Below are positions 1 through 6,821 of a stretch of 10,296 nt of DNA, one piece after another; position 1 is the stretch's first letter, and each line of letters starts with the position of its first letter. A program made the translations under genes and the position numbers. The stretch lies in NCBI GenBank assembly GCA_003024985.2, contig PXIH01S0015674.1, one strand, 5' to 3'. This DNA comes from Euperipatoides rowelli. Its lineage: Eukaryota > Onychophora > Udeonychophora > Euonychophora > Peripatopsidae. Under the pieces are notes generated by a model. That model was not told where the DNA came from. It did no database searches and saw nothing but the letters and a program-made list of their open reading frames with translations.

Positions 1-482
1 TAATATTACAAGCCCATTTTTTCTTGTTTGAAACCTTCTTTCTGGATCTTTTCTTTGGAGTCTCTACATCTTTTTCTGGTGGTAATTCTGTATATTCTGA
101 CTCAACATGCTGAATGGATTTTTGTCCAATAATTTCATTTTCACAATGGCCTTCCATATTTCCCTCATAGATTGTTGTCTGGCTCTCTTCATTATCTTCT
201 GGTATTGCAGCATGGTTTGATTTATTTATTTATTTGGCTCACAATTTTTTTCACTAATCACTGTCTACTTTGGTTTATTTCTCTCCACTACTTTTGCAGT
301 AGCATTAGGTTCAGCTTTTTTTTAGTTTGAAATAAACTTCTTTTGCTTACTTTTTTTACTTGTTTTAGTCCTCCATTTTGTTTTAGGTTGAAGTTTTTCA
401 TCTTCTGAACTTTCTTCATAATTAGAAGAGTGGAACGCATCATCAGATGAAGTCATTTCATCTAAGTCAGTGTCAAATACTC
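1..482 (-). pseudogene. Broken coding remnant, acidic then lysine-rich (unidentified, possibly transposon-derived)
   Basis: Reading the - strand from about 482 down to 1 gives protein-like sequence. It starts with an acidic, serine-rich part (FDTDLDEMTSSDDAFHSS, then EESSEDEK) and moves into lysine-rich sequence (TKTSKKSKQKK). Stops interrupt it at about 320 and 270. From about 220 a second frame is open to the window edge and ends in KKRSRKKVSNKKKWACNI. The frame change falls on a TTTA tetranucleotide repeat at 221-235, a likely slippage site. The mix of acidic and basic runs with a terminal KKxW-type motif resembles uncharacterised multi-copy invertebrate proteins with an N-terminal charged region, but this is recalled and unchecked. 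No catalytic motif is visible. The piece continues beyond position 1, so its real C-terminus is outside the window. A degraded exon of an ordinary gene is an alternative. Confidence 0.4.
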
Positions 483-823
483 ACAAAACACAGTATTCAA
501 GAAAAAAAGGAGAAAATAATTTTAAATTTCTGATTGGATAATAAAGTTAGGGAAGCAGGAAATAATCTCTGTTTTTTGATTTGCTGAAAAATCTGAAATT
601 ATAAATAATAAACTTAATTATTTTAATTTCTTCTGCCATTTTTGCTAATTTTACGTTCAGTTAGAACCATTGCATTTTCATAAAATCTTTATTTTCCAAC
701 AGAATGAATTCAAACGCACATTTTCTCATAGACCTATTCAGATAAAATATTTTCCTAATGATAACTCTTTTTTTTTAATTTTGTTGGTTAGAACTATGGT
801 GTAAGAATAGTATCAATTTTGAT
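483..823. other. AT-rich non-coding spacer
   Basis: This stretch is dominated by A/T runs. It has no open frame of note, no repeat that I can match elsewhere in the window and no RNA-like fold. It separates the - strand remnant on the left from the CpG-rich patch on the right. Confidence 0.5.
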
Positions 824-888
824 ATGACAAACTTCCGTCGAGCCCAACCGTTAACAATCATCGGCCGACGACGGCAAGTTTTGTGAGT
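824..888 (+). other. CpG-rich patch with mini-ORF ending at a splice-donor consensus
   Basis: An ATG at 824 opens 20 codons (MTNFRRAQPLTIIGRRRQVL) that stop at 884-886. The string GTGAGT at 883-888 overlaps the end and is a perfect 5' splice-donor match, so this could be a short first coding exon rather than a complete ORF. CpG density is much higher than in the surrounding AT-rich DNA (CCGTCGAG, CGGCCGACGACGG). An imperfect inverted repeat joins ACAAACTTCCGTCG at 827-840 with CGACGGCAAGTTTTGT at 869-884. The predicted peptide is arginine-rich but I do not recognise it. It lies upstream of, and on the same strand as, the decayed transposase at 1600-3330, so it may be the 5' end of that element. 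Confidence 0.25.
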
Positions 889-1599
889 AATGGGCAATGG
901 TAAATTTGATACCCAGACGCTAGTGTTTTTAGTGTGTTCAATGGCAGAAGTGATTTAAGTTGTAACTTACAGTATGTGCAAAAGTTTTTTTATTTTTTAT
1001 CCACCCATATGAAATGGATAAAGAAAACCATCGATTTCTATATAGTGTTTATTGTTCAGCATATCCTGAAAAGAAAAAAAAAAAAACATGCAGGAATAAA
1101 TAATGAAAACTGGAAAAGAATTTCGAATGTCAACTTGATGTTAAAGTAGAAAATTTGCTGAAGATACTAAATGCCATTGCAATAAAATGGAAATGAATCC
1201 GTTACCGGTATTCATTATGGGTAAAGCAAACATCGGCCTTCTATAAGATCAAGTCTCTGGAAATGTAGATAATACTGGGAAAAAAAAGTCCAACTTTAAC
1301 TTGAAGAGAACAGCCTTCATAACGATTGATCTCAATGTATAATCCAAATCTTTGCAAGCTTAAGCAAGTCAAAGATTTCAAATAAAATTCCAGTAGCTCA
1401 GTTAAAACTACAGTCAGAAATTAACATTAATACTGATTTCATCGGTTTATATGAAAGAAAAAGTGAGGTCGCCTCAGATATACAGTCAAATGAACTTGGA
1501 AGAATTAGAAAAGTAAACTAGAAATTAAATTGAAAAAAAAAAAAGGCTCCATAGAAAGGTTTCAAAAGTACCATGACAAGCACCTAAATTAAATGAGAT
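889..1599. other. Degenerate, unassigned stretch between mini-exon and transposase remnant
   Basis: A stretch open from about 934 to 1149 begins at a GTG rather than an ATG and has no recognisable domain; a poly-A run at about 1074-1086 encodes its KRKKKK part. Beyond it, short open pieces in changing frames (for example NLKRTAFITIDLNV near 1300) suggest old coding DNA, possibly the N-terminal part of the transposase remnant that follows. I could not tie it to a family. Confidence 0.3.
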
Positions 1600-3330
1600 A
1601 CTGGTATTAGAGGAAAAATCTTGAATGCGGAAAAGGTTAAAAGTATGAGAACAACCTTGTAGATCATGAATCGAGAATGTTCAACTATTGCTAGTCCAGA
1701 ACATTATGAATTTAGCTATGCATGATTCACAGGCTCAGCTTGCTGGCAAAGTGAAGAGTGCAGAAACATCAAATCATTTGATGAATTGATGAAAGAATTA
1801 AATGACAATTTTCATATTAGCCGATCTGGCCTTTATATTAAGCTGCGGCCAAAGACTAGTTCATCACGAGTAGGAATGTGCCATGTGACTGTGTAAAATT
1901 GATCAGGCCCAAAATGACCATCAAACATGACATTGATGAACTATTTTGTACTTCACAATTGCACAAATAGAAAAATTATCATCTCTTAGATTCTGATGAA
2001 GTTTGTTTTATTCAGCAGGACAACAAGGCATGCAGCCCAATAGGCCTTGCTGCAACTAATAAACTCCATTGTTTATGCATTTAGAATATAGTTAAACTTC
2101 CAGACCATGACATAATTAGTTTATGCCTAACAAAAACTAATTATGTCAATTTATGCCAGATTAAAATTCAATTTAATGGTTTGGGAAAAATAAAAGCTAT
2201 TTGCTGGTCCTTATATTGCAATAAGGTCTCTCATGCTTTGGTCTTTGAAAAGCTACTTTGTCTCGAGGAATTTGATGAAATTACAATGACTGGAAGTAAT
2301 AATCTAGTTAAACCCATTTTGATTTTATGGGGACCAGAGGAAAATCCACGGTATCAAAAAGGTCATAGCAGTAACGGTACACCACTTCTCTAAATATAAA
2401 TTTGATGCAGTTTTCATTAACAAAGTTGAGCGATGAATGGCTCCTCTTAGCAAGGATTTAAGTGAATTGATTCTACCTTACGATCACTATTGAAAAACAC
2501 TTGAGAAAGGTGAAACAACAAAGAGGACCTTGAAAAAATGAATTTTAAGTTTGTGGGTAGAACACTTGCTGAAATTTGGTCACAAACTTTTATTGACTCT
2601 TTTCCAAATATAGCTGAATACAGTGTCGTAACTAACAGGACTGCCATGCTGGGGGGGGGGGGGGGGGGGAAAGCAAATGACCCAATAGTGTTTAGTCTAC
2701 TTCCCAACATAGCACAAACTTGAAATTTGGGAGGAAGCATAGACTCAAGGATCCAACACCTGAACAATAAATACATAAGTAACAAGGTCAGTAGGGCCCC
2801 ATAGTATATTTCATGCAGGTGGGCCCATGCATTCGCCACATTCTGAATATATTGTATATGTATATAGCCTGAAAATTCAGATATTTCTGATAAAAATTAA
2901 TATTGAAGAATCAAAACTGACGTACTTTTTAATCAAAAATTGTTAAATATTATAAATACTGTAGACATACGGAAAAACCTTCTCAAAAACAAGTTCTTGC
3001 TTTAGTCTGATAATAGATAAATTTATCCCACCTCCAGTACCTCTTCAACAAACATCCCAATAACTTCTTGTTCCACATCTTGAAAGAAAGGAAAAGGATT
3101 ACAACATAATACCCATTGCTTTTTCATTTCCTTAGTTTAAACTTAAAAGCAAAAGGAGATTCTACCCCATGCATCGTTTGAAAAAATTGCTTATAATTTG
3201 TACTATCCACTCATTAGAAAAATTCTCAAAATATGTAAACCATGCAATATGTATTTTGCATCATATACCATGTTATATAATCAATGCTTAGTACACAAGA
3301 AAGAATCCACAGCAGTACAATGCATAAGAC
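1600..3330 (+). pseudogene. Decayed transposase-like gene of an uncharacterised multi-copy invertebrate family
   Basis: Protein-like blocks run in a consistent order on the + strand but jump frames and cross stops. In order they are: NLAMHDSQAQLAGKVKSAET (about 1710-1770); FDELMKELN followed by ISRSGLYIKLRPK, which stops at 1894; DSDEVCFIQQDNKACSPIG (from 1989); FNGLGKIKAICWSLYCNKVS with FEKLLCLEEFDEI; ILWGPEENPRYQK, which ends in a frameshift at about 2360; VHHFSKYKFDAVFINKVER, stop, MAPLSKDL (2362-2490); FVGRTLAEIWSQTFID (2538 onward); DKFIPPPVPLQQTSQ (3016-3060); and CKPCNMYFASYTMLYNQCLVH (near 3230-3292). From memory, this order fits a widespread uncharacterised invertebrate protein family whose members share GGPDENPRYQK, VERRMAPLS and PDRFLPPP-type blocks and behave like transposon proteins. 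The QDN and PEEN blocks could be the acidic sites of a DDE-like nuclease, but that is inference. A 19-base G run interrupts it at 2651. At least two frameshifts and several stops make it non-functional. Confidence 0.6.
2651..2669 (+). repeat. G19 homopolymer inside the transposase remnant
   Basis: Nineteen consecutive G residues lie inside the decayed transposase reading frame, where they would encode a glycine run. Expansion in dead sequence is the simplest reading. The tract could form a G-quadruplex or be an assembly length error. Confidence 0.9.
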
Positions 3331-3363
3331 CTACAAGCAGGGCCCCCATAAAGGGGGTTAGTT

Positions 3364-3379
3364 GGGACTGTAGTCCCAG
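3364..3379. repeat. Short perfect hairpin TGGGACT/AGTCCCA
   Basis: TGGGACT and AGTCCCA form a 7-bp stem with a 2-base gap inside the left arm of the 3331-3630 element. It contributes to the foldback nature of that arm and has no independent function that I can support. Confidence 0.5.
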
Positions 3380-3444
3380 GGTTAAGAGGCCCCTGTGTAT
3401 GAACACATTTCATAAGAAACTACATAGTTATGACCACGGTTGGN

Positions 3445-3455
3445 GGGGGGGGGGG
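3445..3455 (+). repeat. G11 run beside an ambiguous base
   Basis: Eleven G residues directly follow an N at 3444, so the true length is uncertain. The run lies within the inverted-repeat element. Confidence 0.85.
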
Positions 3456-3608
3456 TGTAAGCCTGGAGAAGGACCCCCGTAGACCCAGCAAAAGTCAACA
3501 AAACATCCATATAACCAAAAACAATCTTATCGAATCTTCCAAAAATATGTAAGTACCCTGCATGGATTTCCAGTCTCGGGAGTCCCAATTAGGATGTGGG
3601 TGCCCTGC

Positions 3609-3630
3609 CTACAAGCTTTGCTGCTTGTAG
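3609..3630. repeat. Perfect 8-bp hairpin at the right end of the inverted-repeat element
   Basis: CTACAAGC (3609-3616) pairs with GCTTGTAG (3623-3630) across a 6-base loop. Because CTACAAGC is also the start of the left end at 3331, the right terminus looks internally duplicated, as often happens at foldback-type transposon ends. Confidence 0.7.
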
Positions 3631-3958
3631 CCAGAGGGAGCTTATGGCTATCATTGTACACACAGAAAATTGAGAAAGCGCTGAATGGATTTAGGAGGAT
3701 TTAGAAATGAATAGAGTAAGTGCCATGAAGTATACTGTATCAATGAAATGATATCCCTAGGCTGGGTGAAAAGCAAAATTAGCAATTTGGCTAATTAGCA
3801 TATTGTAAATAAATTTTTAAGCATTAAATTTTGCTGTACTGAAATTACTGTAACTTTATCACATTGACTTAGTACAATATTCTAAAAATAGAAATAGCAT
3901 TTTGGCTAATTATGATGGGCTTAAATTACCAAAATCTTAGTCTGTCTAGCATTTGGCT
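3631..3958. other. Non-coding spacer with a small dispersed TTGGCTAAT motif
   Basis: There is no gene here. The phrase AGCAWTTTGGCTAAT recurs near 3781-3796 and 3897-3910, with a shorter relative AGCATTTGGCT at 3948-3958. This suggests a local duplication about 115 bases apart. Otherwise the stretch is AT-rich with no recognisable content. Confidence 0.4.
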
Positions 3959-3973
3959 CAGGGGCATAGCCAG
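3959..3973 (+). repeat. CAGGGGCA transposon-end-like module, copy 1
   Basis: CAGGGGCATAGCCAG starts a GC-rich module in AT-rich DNA. CAGGGG-type ends are typical of hAT-superfamily terminal inverted repeats. The same 8-base core recurs at 4437 and, inverted, at 5189. It is followed by a GC-rich tail ending near 4145. Confidence 0.35.
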
Positions 3974-4010
3974 AAATATATTTTGGAGGGCATCTGGGTT
4001 GTATAAATTC

Positions 4011-4078
4011 GATAAGCTTTTTTTTTTTGTATGGACGTTTTGTTTTACTTTTGACGGATTTGATAAGCTTTTTTTTTT
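4011..4078 (+). repeat. Direct repeat GATAAGCTT plus T-run, 51-bp spacing
   Basis: GATAAGCTT followed by a long T run occurs at 4011-4028 and again at 4062-4078, each preceded by a similar TTCGAT or TTTGAT context. This is a simple local duplication with a unit of about 51 bases. Confidence 0.7.
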
Positions 4079-4227
4079 CTGTTAAGATTTTTAAAGTTTA
4101 AAATTTGGGGGTGTCCAGATCCCCTGGAAACCCCCCTTCCCCCTAAATAGGCCCTTGATTTGACTATTTTGCTAGTAGCAGTTTAAACCCTGGCTTACTG
4201 CCTAACAGTTTTTTGATTAGAAAATTT

Positions 4228-4256
4228 AAAATCCACTTGCGTCTTAAGTGGATTTT
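4228..4256. repeat. Perfect 11-bp stem-loop
   Basis: AAAATCCACTT (4228-4238) is exactly complementary to AAGTGGATTTT (4246-4256) with a 7-base loop. It is the strongest perfect hairpin I found outside the transposon ends. No T-run or gene context suggests a terminator. It could be a remnant of a small foldback element. Confidence 0.8.
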
Positions 4257-4482
4257 GGAAAGACCAATAACTTTATTAATTCAGTAGGCCTACTTTGTTT
4301 TCTATTTTTTTTTTTTTAATATATCATACTGTATAGGCTATCTTTAATTTTTTTTAATGAATTAACAAATAATCTTGTCTAATCCATACCATTTTTTGGG
4401 GAGTTCAAAAATTTCTGACGTAATTAAATATAGGAGCAGGGGCAGTCTTACAAGTGGGCATAATGGGCGGCTGTCCAGGGCC

Positions 4483-4810
4483 CCAATTTTGAGGGTCCAC
4501 CATAAATTTTTATTTTTTATGTTATTCACAGATCTTTTTTAAGTTTTATCTTTGTTAATAAACATTAGTTAATGGTCACCAATTTTGATGGGCCCTACTA
4601 AAAACAAATAAAATATATTTTTTTTATATGGTATACACTGACCTGTGTTAAGTTTTATCCATGTTAATAACATTAGTCAGTTGCTCCAATTTTGAGGCAC
4701 TCCACCCGTAAATAAATAAAATAATTTTAGTATGGTATAGGTAGTTCCCTCCAATTTTGAGGAGCCTCACCCCTAAATAAAATAAAACAAATATTTAATT
4801 TTTTTATTTG
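4483..4810 (+). repeat. Four diverged tandem copies of a CCAATTTTGA repeat
   Basis: CCAATTTTGAKG starts at 4483, 4579, 4686 and 4751. Each copy continues with a GC-rich GGTCCACC, GGCCCTAC, CACTCCACCC or GCCTCACCCC block, then a TAAATAAATAAAAT block. Copies 1 and 2 share a longer tail with AAGTTTTATC and TTAATAA(A)CATTAGT. The fourth start comes only 65 bases after the third because that tail is missing. Spacings are about 96, 107 and 65 bases, so this is an old, degenerate minisatellite or an internally duplicated element. Confidence 0.75.
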
Positions 4811-5158
4811 TTAGGCTAATAGATACTGTATGTATTAAATTCAGTTTATGCAACAAATAATATCAAAATATTTTTTAGAGTTGACTACCCTTTGAGACTA
4901 AGGTTTTTTACATTAGCCTATTAAAGTTTCCATATTAAAATGAGAGATAACTACCAACTGTAATAAATTGAAAAGCCTTTATTAGCTGCAATCATCCTAA
5001 ACAAATTACAATTACTAAAAAGTGTTTTTTGGAAATAGTGTAAAATTTTCCCAATGCTGGAAAAAGTTGTCCGTTTCCCGATCAATTTACTCACAGGAAC
5101 TGACTATTGTTTCTAGCAGTGAAAAAAAAAATTGCATTTAAGCCTCCAAATTTACTTT

Positions 5159-5175
5159 AAAAAAAAAAAAAAAAA
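5159..5175 (+). repeat. A17 homopolymer
   Basis: Seventeen A residues immediately precede the GC-rich TCCTGGCAGGGTCTGCCCC module. Read from the other strand, this is a CAGGGGCAG end followed by a T run, much as the module at 3959 is followed by T-rich DNA. Confidence 0.9.
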
Positions 5176-5358
5176 TCCTGGCAGGGTCTGCCCCTGGATC
5201 CACTGGAAGTATCCCCCAGACCCCCTTCTGGACTAGTGGGCCCCATATTTTATTTGTGCCTAGGGCTTCCAAACGTCTAAATATGCCCATGTATAGGAGG
5301 TATTAAATTGTGTGAGACAAGTTGTGATGATGAAGTCTTCCAGATTCACAATGATGGA

Positions 5359-5370
5359 GGGGGGGGGGGG
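5359..5370 (+). repeat. G12 homopolymer
   Basis: A run of twelve G residues follows GATGGA in otherwise AT-rich DNA. It is the third long G run in the window. Confidence 0.9.
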
Positions 5371-6170
5371 TGATAGGAAAAAAAATTGGTGATGTACTTT
5401 CAGGGTGTAGGCTATTGTATGATCAAAACTGGATTTTTCTGTAATTAATACTAGGATCTTGTATCGATGGCAACTGGAATTCCACGAATATTTCAAGAAA
5501 GCTGTAATTGTTCGTTGTTATTAATAAATAAAATAAACTGCATAATACCGTACTTTATTTGTTGTTTTTTTTTTAAAAAAAAATATTGGTAATAAGGTCA
5601 AATTAATTGCAGTATTTCACAAAACTGAAATTAATTTTATTCATAATAATAATATAATTTGTAATAAATTCCCTATAGCAGAAATTGCGGCAGAAAAACT
5701 TTAAAAATGAATAAAACTTTAGAGTAGGCTAAGCGTTGAAATGTTTATTGTGGTTGTAATTTATTTGTGATTCATGACAAATATTTACCCTCAGAATCTT
5801 CCAATTTTCTAGTTCCTGTAAAAGATATAGTTACGGTCATGTTTATTTCTCGATGTATTGTTATAAAAGTCAAAGCCCACTTAAAAATTCCCAGAATCCT
5901 CAAAATTAAAGTCCAGAGTTCACTTTTTAGCCTTTGTTTTTTTTTTTTAAATATAAAAATCCAATAACCTCGTTATCTAGGCTTATAAAAATCTTTATTT
6001 ATTATTAATAGTTCTGACGGTGAGACTGCTTGGATCTGTTTAATTAAGGTATGTTAATTTATTATAGTTACTAAATGTATACAATTTATACCAAGGTTGA
6101 GTTTTTTTTTTTTTTTTTTAAAAATATAAACTTTATTACATTGAATTACATTTCAAAAAATCCAGACTTT

Positions 6171-6190
6171 CACATACCTCTAGGTATGTG
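6171..6190. repeat. 9-bp inverted repeat CACATACCT/AGGTATGTG
   Basis: Two perfect 9-base arms are separated by two bases. This may be a dyad protein-binding site or a chance palindrome. It lies roughly 600 bases before the synthetase start. Confidence 0.6.
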
Positions 6191-6319
6191 GTGTTCCAAG
6201 TTTCGTTTATATTTCAATGTTGAAACTGGTATTTACTATTTTGAATGATTAATTTATAAATTAAATTTTTTATAATATATTAAAAAAAATTTTGTTAATG
6301 CTTTTGTCAAAGCTCATAA

Positions 6320-6804
6320 GCTAAGATGCGCGTTAAAATGCACAAATAACTTAAGAACGACCTATCACTAGAGAAAGCAAGGAGCAAATCGTGTTAAAAA
6401 TTGTCTAATTACTGGACAAACAATCCGGATTCTACCGCGTTTTTATAATCTGCGCATATATTGTCGTCATTACGGAAGTGCTTCAAAGTCTCGAAATCGA
6501 TCAAAAAAAGGATTATTTCACCCCTTCATCATCATAGGGTTGGGGCATAGTGGGTTCAATATGTTGTTAGGGTTGTGGTAAGGTTCGGAATGCAAATAAA
6601 AAATTAACTTGACTAAAAATGTGGATNGNATATTAATTTATATCTTCCAGTTTTTAATCTCTTGTTTTTGATCCTACAGTATATACGTAGGGCAATACGC
6701 TGGCAAGGAGTATGAGCGGAAGTGAAAACTGATGCAATTTGAGCCTCTATATCGTTTCAAGCCAACTAGTCAAAAAAAAATTTCTCTGAGACTGAGAGAA
6801 AGTA
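6320..6804 (+). promoter_or_regulatory. Candidate MARS1 promoter and 5' leader
   Basis: CpG dinucleotides and more balanced composition reappear here after 1 kb of AT-rich DNA. Two ETS-family core matches lie in the same orientation: ACGGAAGTG at 6472-6480 and GCGGAAGTG at 6716-6724. ETS sites of this form (GABP/ELK type) are common in promoters of housekeeping genes. TGCGCA at 6451-6456 resembles an NRF-1 half site. No convincing TATA box at a usable spacing stands out, consistent with a housekeeping promoter. The transcription start cannot be placed. Two ambiguous bases (6627, 6629) lie inside. Confidence 0.4.
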
Positions 6805-6821
6805 ATGAAACTATATTATGA
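6732..6821 (+). promoter_or_regulatory. Upstream ORF overlapping the MARS1 start codon
   Basis: An ATG at 6732 opens a 29-codon frame that runs past the main ATG at 6805 and stops with TGA at 6819-6821, in a different frame. Its start context is weak (C at -3 and C at +4), while the main ATG has G at -3, so leaky scanning would be expected to let most ribosomes reach the main start. If transcribed, such an overlapping uORF normally lowers expression of the main protein. This depends on transcription starting upstream of 6732, which the sequence cannot prove. Confidence 0.4.
6781..6801 (+). promoter_or_regulatory. 7-bp hairpin just before the MARS1 start codon
   Basis: TTTCTCT (6781-6787) pairs exactly with AGAGAAA (6795-6801) across a 7-base loop. 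The stem ends three bases before the start codon. It is weak and may be chance, but its position means it would be in the mRNA leader. Confidence 0.35.

Larger units (their letters stand above)
3331..3630. mobile_element. About 300-bp inverted-repeat element (MITE-like)
   Basis: CTACAAGCAG at 3331-3340 is matched exactly, inverted, by CTGCTTGTAG at 3621-3630. The similarity continues inward with gaps. The left side reads GGCCCCCATA, then TTAGTTGGGACT. The right side, read on the other strand, gives GGCACCCACAT, then CTAATTGGGACT, after a 16-base insertion that includes a second short repeat of the end. The interior has an 11-base G run next to an ambiguous base (3444) and no credible gene. 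The last recognised residues of the decayed transposase lie just outside the left end. Matching ends, small size and lack of coding content fit a non-autonomous DNA transposon. I could not find a clear target-site duplication, so the exact ends are uncertain. Confidence 0.5.
4437..5196. mobile_element. Candidate non-autonomous hAT-like element with CAGGGGCAG ends
   Basis: CAGGGGCAGTC at 4437-4447 matches, with one change in 11 bases, the inverted end GTCTGCCCCTG at 5186-5196. CAGGGG-type termini are characteristic of hAT DNA transposons. The roughly 760-bp interior has no coding capacity. It contains GC-rich edges (GGCGGCTGTCCAGGGCCCC on the left, TCCTGGCAGGGTCTGCCCC on the right), four diverged tandem repeats at 4483-4810 and a 17-base A run at 5159-5175. 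I do not see an 8-bp target duplication at these exact boundaries, so this may instead be two independent decayed ends. Confidence 0.3.
5197..6300. other. AT-rich intergenic region, no credible gene
   Basis: The stretch contains a GTGGGCCCCATATTTTATTTG module at about 5238, a G12 run at 5359-5370, a T18 run at 6102-6119 and a small inverted repeat CACATACCT/AGGTATGTG at 6171-6190. Open frames of 66-78 codons exist on both strands, but they are built largely of homopolymer-encoded residues (for example poly-Pro from the G run) and show no domain. Confidence 0.6.

Noticed and set aside
934-1149. 71-codon open frame on the + strand
   Set aside because: It starts at GTG, has a poly-A-encoded lysine run and no domain; at best it is a piece of decayed element sequence.
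2447-2839. 130-codon open frame on the - strand
   Set aside because: It is antisense to the decayed transposase, and its poly-Pro run comes from the G19 tract. No recognisable protein.
3382-3588. Open frame on the - strand with a Pro run
   Set aside because: It lies across the foldback element and is shaped by the G11 run and an ambiguous base.
4483-4810. CRISPR-like array
   Set aside because: The copies are diverged, the spacing varies and the spacers share sequence with each other. The surrounding gene is animal-type.
5260-5496. 78-codon open frame on the - strand
   Set aside because: Poly-Pro comes from the G12 run. No domain and no start context that I trust.
5767-5967. 66-codon open frame on the + strand
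   Set aside because: It starts at TTG in AT-rich DNA, ends in a T-run-encoded Phe stretch and has no domain.
6537-6595. Interstitial telomere repeats (TAGGGTTGGGG, TTAGGGTTG)
   Set aside because: Only two isolated TTAGGG-like matches with no tandem register.
6627-6629. Possible variant or edited site
   Set aside because: These are N characters, that is unresolved bases in the assembly, as at 3444.
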